Source: Cerrena zonata
Taxonomy: Eukaryota > Basidiomycota > Agaricomycetes > Polyporales > Cerrenaceae
Assembly: GCA_038087015.1 (NCBI GenBank)
Contig: JASBNA010000050.1
Coordinates: forward strand, 62,001-126,000
DNA length: 64,000 nucleotides
Reading direction: 5' to 3'
Shown here: positions 11,061 to 23,279 of the stretch, one piece after another
How the letters are laid out: every line of letters begins with the position of its first letter
How positions within the stretch are numbered: the first letter of the stretch is position 1
The notes under the pieces: generated by a model
What the model saw: only the letters and a program-made list of their open reading frames with translations
Database searches by the model: none
What the model was told of the DNA's origin: nothing
Made by a program: the position numbers and the translations under genes

Positions 11061-14000
11061 ACGTTGTCACTTCTCATCGATGTTTCGGGAGTGGCATGAC
11101 CCACATTCGAACGTCTTCTGATTTCTTGTTGGTACGCATTACTTGTCATATGATACGATCGTTGTACTTGATATATACCCTTGTTTCCAAACTATGCATT
11201 CCCCTCTGATCTCTGCGTGATAGAAGCTGTATCCCCCTTTGATGCTCAACCATCATTGGCGTCTCGTATTGTCGCTATGGAACTCTCCCTCGTCTCGTCT
11301 AAACCTTCCTCAACATATGCGTCCCCTTTCTCCTGTCTCTTCATTCTATGCATACCTCGCTGTGTTCATACACGAAGCAACGCAGCAAAAGTGGACTTCT
11401 CCCTTGTAACAATAGCTGTAAAACATCGAATTACCCGAAATGTACATTAGTTTCCCAAATTCGGGTGCACCTGTTCCAAAGTGAAATAGTATGTGGCTCC
11501 CGAACAACCAGTTGTGAGGTGCACGAGAACATTGTCAGCCCATCGATTTACAACTCTAGGCGATCACAGGTGTATCCAGCGTGGTAGCTCTTCAGGAACA
11601 CAAAACGCAATAAACTCCTACGAAGGCAAAGTTTAGCGTCGCATCAGTGCAAAAGAGTTTGACATATGACCTCCCGAACCATATGCCATCTCCGAGACAC
11701 GACACATAAAGCGTCTGTCGGAGAAGGTGGTCGATTGCAATCATTTTCTTACATACGTTCTATGGAATCTCAATTCAACCCTGCAGTCGACGACACATAT
11801 GATCGAGATCTGCGAACCTTCACGAAATTCCCGGTTCGAAAGGAGAATGTAGGATACAGGAATCTGTATCCTCCCATCGTCTATTTTCCACGCAATACCA
11901 GTGGTCGGCCGAAGGTTGGCAGAAATGAGCCAATATGCGAGGCTGATGAGGTAAGGTCGATGCAGCACACCACACTAAAAGGGAGAACGCGTCAAATACG
12001 GACCTACATCTTCTTGTAAAGGACTGCAGATCCCCTAGCGATCCGCCGGTTTTCCTACCAAACACGCCTACTCGGTCATCTGAGCATAACTGAATGTTAT
12101 ACCATGCACGCATGCGGACCGCAAACACCGTCACAAGGGAATGGCCCTGGTGTACCTGTCCTAAAGGCAATTAGCGTACAAACAGGTGATTTCAGAAGGT
12201 TCACCGTGAAGCTGTCAACGCAAATCAGATGGGCTCGTAAACCGAGTCAAACGCTCCGAACGAGAGGTACAGCTGTAATCCTACAAAGGACTAGTGTGAG
12301 CATGCCAGAGTTTGCGCCGTGCTTCTCCCGTCTCTAACCGCCAGACCGCCAGACTACTTTGACCACCTGGTAGCCGCACGCCTTGGACGAAGATTTTTAT
12401 GAAAACGTGTCAGCATTCTTCTTTCGACATCGAAGGCTCGCTCTTACTCCACTTCAATTTCGAGCGTGATGCAAACTCGACGTCGGCGGTCATGCATTAT
12501 GGTCATGCGAGGACACCTTTAATGGATTTAGAAGACGCCAGGGTTAAAATGAATGGTCAAGCGTGAGCGTTCGCTGGCTTGACTTGGCTTCGCTAGTTGA
12601 CATTCTGCTATTGAATTATAGTGTTGTGCGTGAAGATGTGCACGATAGGAAATTCTATCGGATCATAGTTCGAAGTTGTGTGAAACGCACCTGGCTGTTA
12701 ATGCTATTCAACGCCTGTGAACATTCGCTAGCAATAGTAATCGGCGGATTAGACTGTGTGAAGGTGTCAGCTTCAAGAGGGTAATAAACCAGAGGAAGCG
12801 CCCATTCAATGACAAAAAGAAGGAGAGAGGTATAAAATAGGGACGGCGGGTCGCTGGTAGCTTTTATGGAAAGTAATCGATGTCGGTTTCTTTTCGACTC
12901 CTGAGGGAAGTATGAGTCGGCGGGGGTGAGCTAAAATGCTCGACTATCACTTTTCACCGTAAGTTACCTTTGGGTTTGGTCAAGACCGACGCGTGTTCGA
13001 CCTGTTTTCCAAAAAATGGCCGTCGGCGTGCGCGGACCTTCCCGTCGAACTTACTACAAACATACGACAATAATCGTGCACATCCGAATTAAGGGCGTGT
13101 TGTTTTTCCATGCAAGCATCTCCCGTGAGCACCGTCTGAGTCAACGTCCGACGGAGATTTATCTTGCCATGTACCGTTTGAAATAGTGCGGGTTACGGGC
13201 TTTAGGTGAAATTGTCTTACCACCGACGGACGGAAAATCATCGAACGTTAATCCCCCAATCGTATCGACCCTAAATCTGGAAAACGTCAGGGATGATGCT
13301 AGGAAAAAAAGCCACACTTTTTTCCAGATCTTTGAAATATGGCGGCAGTCGAGAAAACCCCAAGGCCGCGTGTTGAACGCTAAAAACTGAACCTATGGGA
13401 CCTTCAGAAACGTTTTCCGTAGCAAGGGAAGGTGAGTAGGAAATGGAAGCTGCAGTGCCCAGAACAGTTCACTAGCGGGAGCGTAAATTGGCTTCATAAA
13501 CACAAGGCAAGGGTTGAGCCCTAAAAGCATAGCTATGCCGCTTCATACCTGTGGAAGCTTGCAATGCGTATACAGGATGGTAGCCGCCAAGAGGTTTCGA
13601 ACGACGGGTAGCGTCTCTGTATAGCATGGGTGATCGCCAGTCTAGAATATGTACGCTCTTCATCAGTCTCAAAGGCTTAAACATTGCCTGAGCATCTACA
13701 CTTCAAGATCAAGTTCCAAGACCTGTAGTAATGTGCCATACCTATAGATGAAGCAAGTTGCAACAAGACGAAGGTATGTTAGACCCGATCAGGGGATATT
13801 GATTACACGATCAAATGGCACGTGGCTGCCATAGCCACGAGGACATGGGGCTCAGGCTGCGGGCGTATTGGTATAACACTCTTGTATCATACATCATTCT
13901 CATTCTTGACTTTCATATTTCTAAATTGTGTCATTGTATAGCTTCAGGCAGGTATATAACACCGTGCGCTGGGCTTCAGTAAGGTATGTTCACACGAACC

Positions 14001-14092
14001 ATCAATTTCGTATGACTGTGAACCAAGTTACCAGATCGACCCCGAGGCAGTAAACTTAAACTTTACGCATTCCGTCCTGTTTGTCATAACTC
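11061..14092. other. Intergenic, 3 kb, no gene recognised
   Basis: Short open frames only, none with a domain or credible splice pattern. A consensus TATA box (GGTATAAAATAGGG) sits near 12829-12842 with no convincing ORF downstream, so an unannotated non-coding transcript or a decayed gene is possible. The 3' part must hold the promoter of the gene at 14093. Confidence 0.45.
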
Positions 14093-16060
14093 ATGAGTGC
14101 GGAGGAAGATGTGGAAGCACCCCGCATTGACAAAGGAAAGGGTCGGGCTGCCCCACTTCATCCTACCGAAAGCACCCCTCTCTTAGCTTCACATTCCAAT
14201 TCCCATCAAGAGCTTGAGGATTACTCTACGCCGCGGCGACATTTATGCACTAGGCTCTTCACAGTATTCACCGTAACCTTGCTCACCTGTGTCCTACTCC
14301 TCCTCGTGATCGTTCTCATAGCTTATTCCTATGGTTCCCGCGCCTCGGATATCTCTTCTGATATTCTCATCCGACGAGCTCTCGTCCTCCGCGGACCTGA
14401 TCGCATAGACGTTCTCAATTTCACCCAAGAGGAGGGGCTGTGGGTACAAGTCGATGGGAGGATAGGTGTTAATGCCGGTGCCGCTCTGGAAATTAATTCT
14501 GAAGAAGACGATGGCCTGCTTGCGGGCATGTGGAAGTCGTTAGGACAGTGGGGCGTTCGTACATTGGATTCCGTCACGGTCAATCTGTCAACCATTCATG
14601 TCACTTCCAAACATGACCTACTTGCGAACATTTCCTTCCCTCCCTTAGATTTACCGCTTACGACTAATCCTCCTGACAACCTGTCTTGGCTCCAGAAGTT
14701 CTCTCTTCCTATTCACATAAAGCCCACCAATGATTCCTCCGTCTTACTCCGATTCGCGAAAGAGAGTTGGAAGGATGGCATGATAAATGTCAAGGCGGCC
14801 GTTGACGAAGCGACAGTTTCGGGGGGTCACCTCAACGAGAATAGTTGGCGAAAGCGTCTGCATCTTGACCGAACAGACGTTACAAGCAATGTTCGATTAC
14901 GAAGTAAGTTAAAAAACATCACAGCCTCATTCAGTTTTACTCATCTCGCTCTCAACATAGTTCCTCATCTCCCAGGCCTCCCGCCACCAGGTCACGACAT
15001 CCCGTTTTCCGAATTGGTTTCTCTTCGCTGGTTTCTAATCCGTTCAACCCCCGATAAACTGGTCATCAACGCCACGGCCAGTGTGTTCAATCCCCTTCCC
15101 GAGAACATTGCTGCTGCAATCCCTACCCTACCCTTCACAATCCTTCTGCCCGCTAACGATAGTTCCCCTATACCTATTGCCAACGTGTCTACCTCCCCAT
15201 TCTCTCTTTCACATCCGAATGTCACCCTTTCGATTGCTGGACACGTTCTCCCTCTTGACAAATCCTCCTCTCCTTACCTCTCCTCTTTTCTCTCATCCTA
15301 CCTCTCCGCAGAAGATGCCCCAATTCTTATTTCCTCTCCTCTAATTCATGGCATCGTTGTCCCTTCTTTATTCCCAGCTCCACGCCCACCTCCTCAGGTT
15401 CTCAGAAATGTCACTATCAAAGACATGAAGATTAAACCAACCAATGGTGGGAACATGGCAGCGAGTGGAACCGTCTTCGCTCGAGTCGTCCTCCCTCGTG
15501 GGATCAATGTAGGACTGGACGTAAATAAGGTTTTCCCCGACGTTCTCATATTCGACGGCCCCGTATCTGGTGAAGACGATGACCCCGAAGATAAGGCATT
15601 ACGTCGGAAGGTTAACGTGTTAGGTGCCCCACCAGAAAGACCTCTGCCGGATCCATTACCTGAGCGTGCGTTCGCACATATCCGTCCAGACGATTGGTTA
15701 CCTTCGATCAGTACACCCGTGGAGACCGAAGGCGATGAGGGTTCTACGGTGGAAGTGACTGCGAAAATTGTTGACGTGCCATTGCAGGTCTTACCAGGGC
15801 GAGATAAGGAGTTTCGTAACTTCGTGGGCAAGGTCAGCGTCTTCTCTGATTTCGGCATTCTCTCCTAATATTAACTATGTTCGCATGCAATGTCATAGGT
15901 CATCTTTGGTTCGAACGGCGCTTTGGCAGGGGTACAAGGCGTTGCAGCTGTTGCCGTCCACGTTCGTGGGTTGCCTATTAAGAACGGGAGTGGGGGTGAG
16001 ATGGAGTTGGAAGGGTTGCCTTTCCAAGGAAGTGTAAGGATCGGTAAGAAGTTCATGTAG
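14093..16060 (+). CDS. Tag1-like (DUF3712-type) single-pass membrane protein
   Basis: Two exons (14093-15832 and 15899-16060) separated by a 66-nt intron give 633 residues. An acidic cytosolic-looking N-tail contains a possible dileucine signal (ESTPLLAS). One strong hydrophobic helix follows (residues about 60-83, LFTVFTVTLLTCVLLLLVIVL in part). The rest is a large beta-rich region with many Asn-x-Ser/Thr sites (INATASVF, LPANDSS, VSTSPF), as expected for a vacuolar-lumen or extracellular domain. This layout fits the fungal family that includes yeast Tag1, a vacuolar membrane protein linked to autophagy termination. The match is by architecture and sequence style, so the function is tentative. 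Annotations of relatives as pre-rRNA processing protein probably come from a mis-transferred name. Confidence 0.6.
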
Positions 16061-16237
16061 AGGATCACTTTGTGCTTTGCTCGCGGACATTTTGCGCTCC
16101 ATTTGTATACTAACATGTAGCATTATATATTCACCCACTCACTTTAGGTGCTAACAAGAAACCATTTCTGAATCAACATAAGACTAGTTGATACATTTGC
16201 GACTAACGACATATAGACAAATCAGTTTGGTGGATAC

Positions 16238-17839
16238 TCAGTTGTAATGTTTGACAAGAACACCGTTGATATACTCTTCCTCATGTCCGTCCTCCCTTTT
16301 CTTCAACTCAGTCTTTCCAAACGCACTAATCCGCCCCTTTCTCCAATCTACCATCGACGGTGCATCTTCTTCAGCAAACCTTCTATTGACTCCCTCACGC
16401 TGCAAAACGGGACTCTGCATCACAGGAACGAGCCTCGTACTGTCATCCGGCATGGAGAAGTAGAACGCCCCGAGTCGAGTATATCCACGTTGATCAACCG
16501 GAGGTTGAATGACTCGATGGATCGTAGCGCGGTAATATCCACCTGAGAGGAACTCCATGGCGTCACCAGCATTAATAACCTTACGGAACAGGAAGCTCGG
16601 TGTCAGATATCAAAAAAACCAAGAAGTGGCGCAGATGATGCCTACCAAGCCGTTTTCAATGTGCCTGACCCATCTCCATTTTCCGTCAGGAGAGAGGATC
16701 TGGAGAGCGGCGACAGGTTGGGACCAAAGGACTGTAATACCTCCGAGATCTGCCGCAGAACCTAATTCAGCCTCGATGATCGCTCTCTGTACTCGAGCTC
16801 GGCTTACCGGTATGGCCCTTCAACCAGACTTGTTTGGTTTTCTCTTCGTCTTCCTCGGTCCGAGGGAAGCTTGTTACAAACTTTAGTCCCAAATCGATGG
16901 AAACCCAACTTGGCAAGGTACTCACTATTTAATGAAACGCACTATACGGGTACGTATGTCAGTAAAACCCATAATCACATGAAGTCCTCACGGAACATAC
17001 TAGATGTCTCCCCAGGTGCTTCGTAATTATACATATTGACGAAAAGTGTCCTCCGGAAGCTCCAAGCCAAGAGCAAGAAGCCTTTAATATACGGGTGAGA
17101 AGAATTCCAGACAGATCGAAATGTTCGCTACCGACCTAAGAACTGGATGGACGACATTAAAGTGGTTGTGTTTTCCAAATTCACGGAGTTCGGGCAGGAA
17201 TGGCCTCATAGCCTCGGGATGTTCACGTACGGTGACGTCACGATTCACTATAAAAAGACGACATGGGATTTTACTCCTCTGGATCCGCGGACTGCGAGCT
17301 CACTGTTGTATTGCTCAACGCTGTCTTGAACACCGTTGGCGATATGCTATGCAATGTTTGAGACGGATGTCAACAAGAGAAGGACAGGGTATCCTTACCC
17401 AATATTTGGGCAACTTGTAACCTTGGTAGGAGCCAGTTTCGGCCATCTTTCCTTCGTACTTGCGTTTCTCGTCATCACTCACATGAGTGAAGGTGTAATC
17501 TGCAATGTCGAAAATGCGGTCTTTCTGGTAGATATATATCAGTGAGACCGCATATCGCTCATATACGAGAGCCGCGTACCTGCTCCTTTGTCCAGCCGTG
17601 ATTCTTGAGTGCAATAAAGCCAATATCTCGCATCGCGTCTCGCACCCTTGGAGCGAGTCTGGCTCTACCCTCCGGAGTTTTGGCTTCCTCCAGATCAATG
17701 ATAGCTAACTCGGCATATTCAACTATGATGGAAGTCAGTTGGCTGGTCCCTTAAAGCAATGCGGACGATACTCACGTTGCTCTTTGGTAGATGGGGCAGG
17801 AACATGGTGGGGGATCTCTGGTACGCTAGCTGAAGACAT
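16238..17839 (-). CDS. 2-oxoglutarate/Fe(II) oxygenase (isopenicillin N synthase-like), copy A, frame broken by +1
   Basis: Non-haem iron dioxygenase of the isopenicillin N synthase fold. Ten exons: 17839-17776, 17722-17580, 17524-17399, 17346-17304, 17247-17136, 17081-17001, 16941-16926, 16869-16808, 16749-16646 and 16579-16238. Boundaries and phases match copies B (47495) and C (49500) one for one, including a 16-nt exon. Exon 6 is 81 bases instead of 80: an extra base near 17040, after LELPEDTF, shifts the frame to a nearby stop. Everything else is intact: GHTDLGGITVLWSQP gives the iron ligands His-x-Asp, and GGYYRATIHRV gives the third His. The extra base is next to a run of four T, so it may be a recent mutation or a base-calling error. 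It is convergent with the Tag1-like gene. Confidence 0.75.
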
Positions 17840-18705
17840 AGGTGGATGCGTACAGTAGGAGAGCTGAATGACGAAGGTAATATCCTCCTGCTATATGAAG
17901 GATTCGGGTGGCTTCGAACCCCACTTGGAGCCGAGCAGATGTGAACTAATACACCTCTTCAACTGCCTATCAAGGTCGAGATCCTCTTCGTGAGAGGACG
18001 GATGTCCGTCAAGCACACAGGTTTACTACATCACAGGGTCATCCCGTAGAGGAGATAGCTGAGAACCAAGGCCCACCTCTGAATCATCCGGGACACCAAT
18101 GGGTCATTGTGACCCAGAACGTAGCCAAAACGGGATACAGACACGGTTTACTCTTGTTTGTAGGTGGTTCCTATTGTACAACTTCAGGGAATAGTCTCCC
18201 ATATTCGTGGGCACAAGGGAGAGTATGCGGAGGGGTTATTTTCGTCATGGGACCGATTTAGCACACCAAGTCAAATATTACTGAGCGAAGACCGGAGCGA
18301 TTACAAAGAGGAATGTAACATCGCAGCTTGAACACGCACATGTATGACTAGAATGTGTTTGGTGTTTTTGATAATAACAAAGCTGTCTACGATATGGTGA
18401 GTTGTCATGAACGTTTTTATTTTCTAATCCATACGCGTTTACCCGAGTCCACTAGGTTCAACCTTGTTAATCCACGGGGAGCCGGAATGATAAGGGGAGA
18501 ACCAACCTCTCCTTCTGGTCACTCACGGCTGTAAAATAATTCACCCAATTCTAGAACATAAGCAATATAACAGCGAAACGGTGTCCAATACAAGAGAAAA
18601 AGAGATTCCAGCAACCTTTCCTTGGAAATACATCAGGTATATTTCTAAATATTACATATGTCAGTCTCATGCGTCATATTTCCTTACCTGAACTGACCAG
18701 TAGTG
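17840..18705. other. Intergenic upstream of oxygenase copy A
   Basis: About 870 bases with no open frame of interest. It must contain the promoter of copy A (minus strand) and lies 3' of the decayed oxygenase relic. A tRNA-like TTCGAA box near 17910 was considered and rejected. Confidence 0.45.
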
Positions 18706-19380
18706 TGTAATCCGAATGCAGTTGATCAATTCCTGCTCGTTGCCCGCTCCCCACCTTCTTCTTCAGTTGGGTCTTTCCATACGCAACCGTGACACCTTCT
18801 CTCCACATTCCCATAGTAGAAGCCCCGAGTCTTCAGATCTTCGTTGGGTGAGGCTCGATGACGTGAGCTTGACGGGGTTATCAGCCATAGCGAAATAGAT
18901 ACCCCAACCCTGGAGTAGCCTCTTTTACTCGATGGTATCCACTACATCGCCCGGTGCGTCAATAACCATGCCATATCAACCAGTGTGATAGCCATTACCA
19001 GGACTCGGAAATAAATGGATCCAAGGACGCACGATATGCCTCTTCTAACATCACTTACCATCTGGATAATGAGTTTGGGGTACAGAGATAAGTCAAGACC
19101 ACAAGATACCAATAGTGCCAATCTCTAGGCTCCAAGACCCTGTATGTCAAACCAAGAGTCGTATCTCAAACGACAGACTTGCCATTATGTTCTTCGCTTT
19201 GAGCGCGATGATGGCCAGAATTATTCAGTGAGCAACTTGTAGATGTCTATGTCTGATCGAATTACTATTTTACGAACCTACCTATATGACTAGAATCAGC
19301 AGAAAATAATAGTGGACACCATGACTTTGACCGAATCATACCAGATGAAAGGAGTCCGAATTCAAGGACGTGTTCAAGAC
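18706..19380 (-). pseudogene. Decayed 2OG/Fe(II) oxygenase relic, exons 6-10
   Basis: Read on the minus strand, this segment follows copy C (49500-51106) through its 3' half, including intron sequence. Near 18890 it has GGCTACTCCAGGGTTGGGG, identical to copy C. Near 19110 it keeps the ATTGGCACTATT start of exon 9, and near 19350 the TCTGGTATGAT exon-6 donor region. Exons are broken by deletions, indels and stops, and the metal-ligand codons are damaged. No trace of exons 1-5 was seen upstream. The nearest intact gene is copy C, 30 kb away, not the adjacent copy A. Confidence 0.8.
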
Positions 19381-20165
19381 GGATACGCCTCCACCAGACC
19401 ATCTTCTGTTCAGCTATTTGTTCCTTCGCCGCTTAGTCTTCTGCTATGTTATTTTCTTCTACACAGAAAACCCCGTAAGCTCACCCATCAGCTTCGAGCG
19501 ATAGAAGACCGTCGGTTACTCACAAGCGACCCACCTCCCGCACCCAACCAATCCAAAAAAAAATCAGAAAAATCAGAAAAAAAGACATGGTCATTTCTAA
19601 TCATCGTCCTCTCCACTCGGAGAGAACAAATTACAAAGCTCGTGTTATAGTACGATTTATCTATGTATCCGGGTGAGTCAAAAAACGAGTGTGTCCGTGT
19701 CCGTGTGGGGTCAAAAAAAGGGTAGGTAGGCCTTTCAGAAAATATGTTTTGAAAGGCTTGTCATTGCGTAACCATAAAAGCGTAACCAGAATGTATAACC
19801 ATAACCATAACCCAGAGAGACAAGTAAGAGGAAGGATGGAGGGGGGAGGGAGGGGTAAAGAATCGTGTCGCGAAAAAACTATTTGAAACACCATATGAAA
19901 AATGAAAACAAACACTATGGATTGGCTCACGAACCAAAAAAGACAAACAAACAAACTGTATAATACACACAGACTCGGTTAGATTGGAAAATGTGTAATA
20001 AAGCGGAGTCCACAACACGCCAACAAAAAACTCGACCAACATCATGACCCCGGAGTCGGTCCCTCCTCCTCCCCTCCCTGCCTCAAAGTCTCTTCAGACT
20101 TCTCACTCTCCAAACTCGGTCTCACACCCTGCGACGGTGGGGGTGGCGGCGGGATAACAAACGAA
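19381..20165. other. Intergenic 3' flank of the receptor-like gene
   Basis: A-rich stretches (19555-19590) and short GT-rich repeats, with no recognisable gene. Probably 3' untranslated and spacer sequence. Confidence 0.4.
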
Positions 20166-23100
20166 TCAAGCGTCTTTGGCGTCGACAACTGCTCCTCCCC
20201 TGCTCTCCTGCTCCTCCTTCTCACCACGCACCAAATCCCTCTCAACATCAAACGAATCCAACTCGATCTCATACGCACTCAAATCCACCGACCGCCCCAC
20301 ATCCACCGCCACCACCTTCCTCGGCTCCTCAAACTCTGGCGACATCGGTGTATCCGGGGTATTCTCCGGGAAATACACCATCTCCGGGGACGCAGGACGT
20401 GGATTCGGACTCTTCCCCATCCCCCTCTCCCCCTCTCCCTACTCTCCCCTTTCGAATCCCCACTCCCACTCCCACTCCCACTGAGCCCGCCCACTTGAAC
20501 CTGCTGCCGTTCCCGTCTCCCTCTCCAACTGCCGTTCCCGATACCTCTCCCTCTCCCCGGGACTAATCGGCCTCGAATCCAACAACACCGACGGGGTCAA
20601 CGACCTCCTAATACTACTCAAACTCGATATCGACCCCTGCGCCAACTTATTCAACGTCCAACTCAACGTCTTACTCCTAAACCCCAATGACGACCCCCCA
20701 GGCGACGGTGTATCTCTCTGTGCATGTGTCGCATTCTGCTGGATATGCATATGCGCATGGGGAGAAGATGGGAATGGAGAAGCCCGATGGGGAGAGTTAT
20801 CAGATGGGGCGTCGAATATGAATGTCGGATGGGTAGGTGTCGCTGAGTAGTCGTATGGTTTGCTAGAGTGTAGGAAGATAGTGGGAGTAGGAGGGAGGGA
20901 TCGGTCGACCATTGAGATGTCAGCAGGGTAAGCATCCCGAATAGGAGTCTTGGAAGGGATAGGCGGAGGAGGCAAACTAATAACCAAATCCCTCCTCTTC
21001 CCCTTCCTAATCCTCCTCCCCGGTCCCGGCGCAGGTGCAGAATGATGATGATGTTGAGGATCCTGAATCGATGCGGGACCAGTATATGGGAACGAGAAAG
21101 TATGAAACGCGCGTGGGGTGACGGGGGAGAAGGGTTGTGAATGTTTCGAGAGGGAGTGGGCTGGGGATGTTATATGATGAGACCCGGTTTTCGACCAGGT
21201 TTGCCAGATGTCGCGTTGGGAGCCGAATATGACAAAGACGGCGATCCCGACTGTGAGGAGATGAGTTATGTGGTATGCGAGGCAGAGGGAGAGGGACATA
21301 CAAGTAGAATAAAACATGTCTGGAATGGGGTTTGCCCAATCGACGATAGCGACTATATTCAAACTGCCGATCCGTCAATCACTTGATTAGTTAGTGAATA
21401 AACCTCGAGAAGAACTCACCAAAGCCCGAAAAAGATGTACAATCCAAAAAGACATACACGAATAACCAAAGAAATATCTAAAAGATTCCGTCCTTCTTTC
21501 GAGAGCTGTTTCAGCCTCGACCGGTTCTGGCGAAGGAGGACTACTGTCCATACTAAATACGGTCGTTTAGTTTGATTGAGGTATCAGGGATAATAGGGAA
21601 GTACCTTCGAAGACGATCGCTGCGAGCATGGCAGTCGTCCCTACTGCGCTGATCGCGTCTTCCCTGTCCAAACATGAGTTCAATCCATTTCTCAAGAGTG
21701 GGGTGGTGACTTACAGTCCCAAGTCGTTTACTATGCAATAAAACACAGCACGGCTCACTCGATCAGGGTGTGCCAAACCAGCCTAGTGACAGTCAGTAAA
21801 GAGACCTTCGAGGACAAAAGTAGCACTCACTCCTAGTGTTGCTAAAGCAAAGATGACAAAGAGCACATAAGGAAGCCCAAGACACTATTGCCCGTTAGTA
21901 AAATAACAACCCCCACAACAAAAAAGGACCTACAATCCAAGTACTCCATTTCGTCCACTTGCTATCATCATAAGTAGCCGTCACAGCCGATCTCACAATG
22001 AGCCAGATCTAAGTATCGCAAACGGTCAGCTTCAATCCGAACGTAAAGCATCACTCCTCGGAGGACTCCCAAAACAACCCGCGGAACCCCACCCCGAATT
22101 CCAAATATCCGTTATCCCATCCCACAAAAAACCCACACTCGCTTGGTATTTTCGTTTTTCCCATATCCCTCCCCACCGCCTAATCTCGCTTATCACCTCT
22201 TCTCCCTTTCCCACCCAACCCGACCAAATTGTTCACCGTAACTCGTCGTCATGAGTTTCGGAGGGTGGGTAGTTGCGAGAAGCGATGCAAGGGAAGGGCG
22301 AAGCGAATGAAAGGGAGGGAGGGGATGATGGGAATGAAGAAGTTTCGGAATAGCTTGTTTGAAAGAAACGAAAAACAAGGAAAAGGGAAAAGGGGGGAAC
22401 TTACATTGAACACGAGCGCCGGTGCTGTCGTAGCAACCCTGTCGTAGAGAACACATCGTTAGCCATTCTGCCTTTTTCGAATCAGAACGAGAATAGGGAG
22501 AGGAAAGCATGGACAGTAGACGGAGATGAATGCAGAATGAAAATCCGACCAAGTGGGATTTGATATTGAACATCGAAGTGGAAGTCGGGGAGAGGGTATT
22601 CGAAATAACGGTGTGAGAGGTGGTAGTGAAATGTCGTAAAAAGGTTAATGGACGAAGCCGCCGGATGGATACGGCCGTTCAAACAAGGTTGGGGGGAATT
22701 GATGTCCGAGTCCGAGGAGAAGATGTGTTGTTGGGAAGAGAAAAAAAGTTGAAGTGCTCACAAGATGGTTTGGGCCATGGTTAGGACGGCGCTTGCGAGA
22801 CATGTTGCTTGGTCTGGGGCGGGGCCGGAGACTTGGTTGGTGTAGAATCTAGTGGGAAATAGACAGTGATGAGAGTGTCACAGAGACAGATAAGTGAAAG
22901 GGACGTACAGGATGAGGAGACAGGGAAAGGTAGATATCCACCAGGAGAAGCAAAGGGAAATGAGAAGAGGGTTCCGCGGGCTAGAAGTGTTGAAATGAAT
23001 AATGAATCTCCAAAGAACAGGTTGAAAGTTGGCTTGCAGGATAACTAACCGACGGGGTTTGGCAGGTCTGATCATGGTGACGAGCAAGACACTGAGGAGG

Positions 23101-23279
23101 AGTCCACCAATGATTTGTGTAATAAAGTACCAGTAGAGCCGCCAGTCTGTGGAACCGTCGACGAATGCACGCTTTGAGACGGAGAACATGGTGAGGGATG
23201 TGCGGGGAGAAAAGTGGGTCGATCGTGTGGCGCGTTCGAGTAGAAGGGAAGGGTCGGTGGATAATGAAGAGAGGAACAT
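20166..23279 (-). CDS. Seven-transmembrane receptor-like protein with long cytoplasmic tail
   Basis: Ten exons: 23279-23050, 22980-22909, 22848-22762, 22438-22405, 22008-21934, 21884-21831, 21782-21715, 21663-21605, 21552-21420 and 21363-20439, giving 578 residues to the first stop. Seven hydrophobic helices can be placed, for example ITQIIGGLLLSVLLVTM (1), LCFSWWISTFPCLLILFYT (2), LPYVLFVIFALATLG (4), VCLFGLYIFFGLCLNIVAIV (6) and AYHITHLLTVGIAVFVIFG (7). This fits the fold of fungal G-protein-coupled receptors, but I cannot place it in a named class. The tail is Ser/Pro-rich and ends in a Trp-Glu repeat before TAG at 20439-20441. The same frame reopens straight after the stop and runs to 20166 with a coding-like acidic stretch (MVYFPENTPDTPMSPEFEE), so a small intron probably removes the stop. 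Two introns are unusually long (323 and 396 nt). Confidence 0.7.
20459..20482. repeat. Hexanucleotide tract encoding (Trp-Glu)n
   Basis: About four TGGGAG units on the minus strand (CCCACT on plus) encode WEWEWEW at the end of the receptor-like ORF. Such tracts change length easily. Confidence 0.7.

Noticed and set aside
17890..17960. tRNA-like TTCGAA box on either strand
   Set aside because: No acceptor-stem pairing at the right distance and no D-arm or anticodon arm could be folded.
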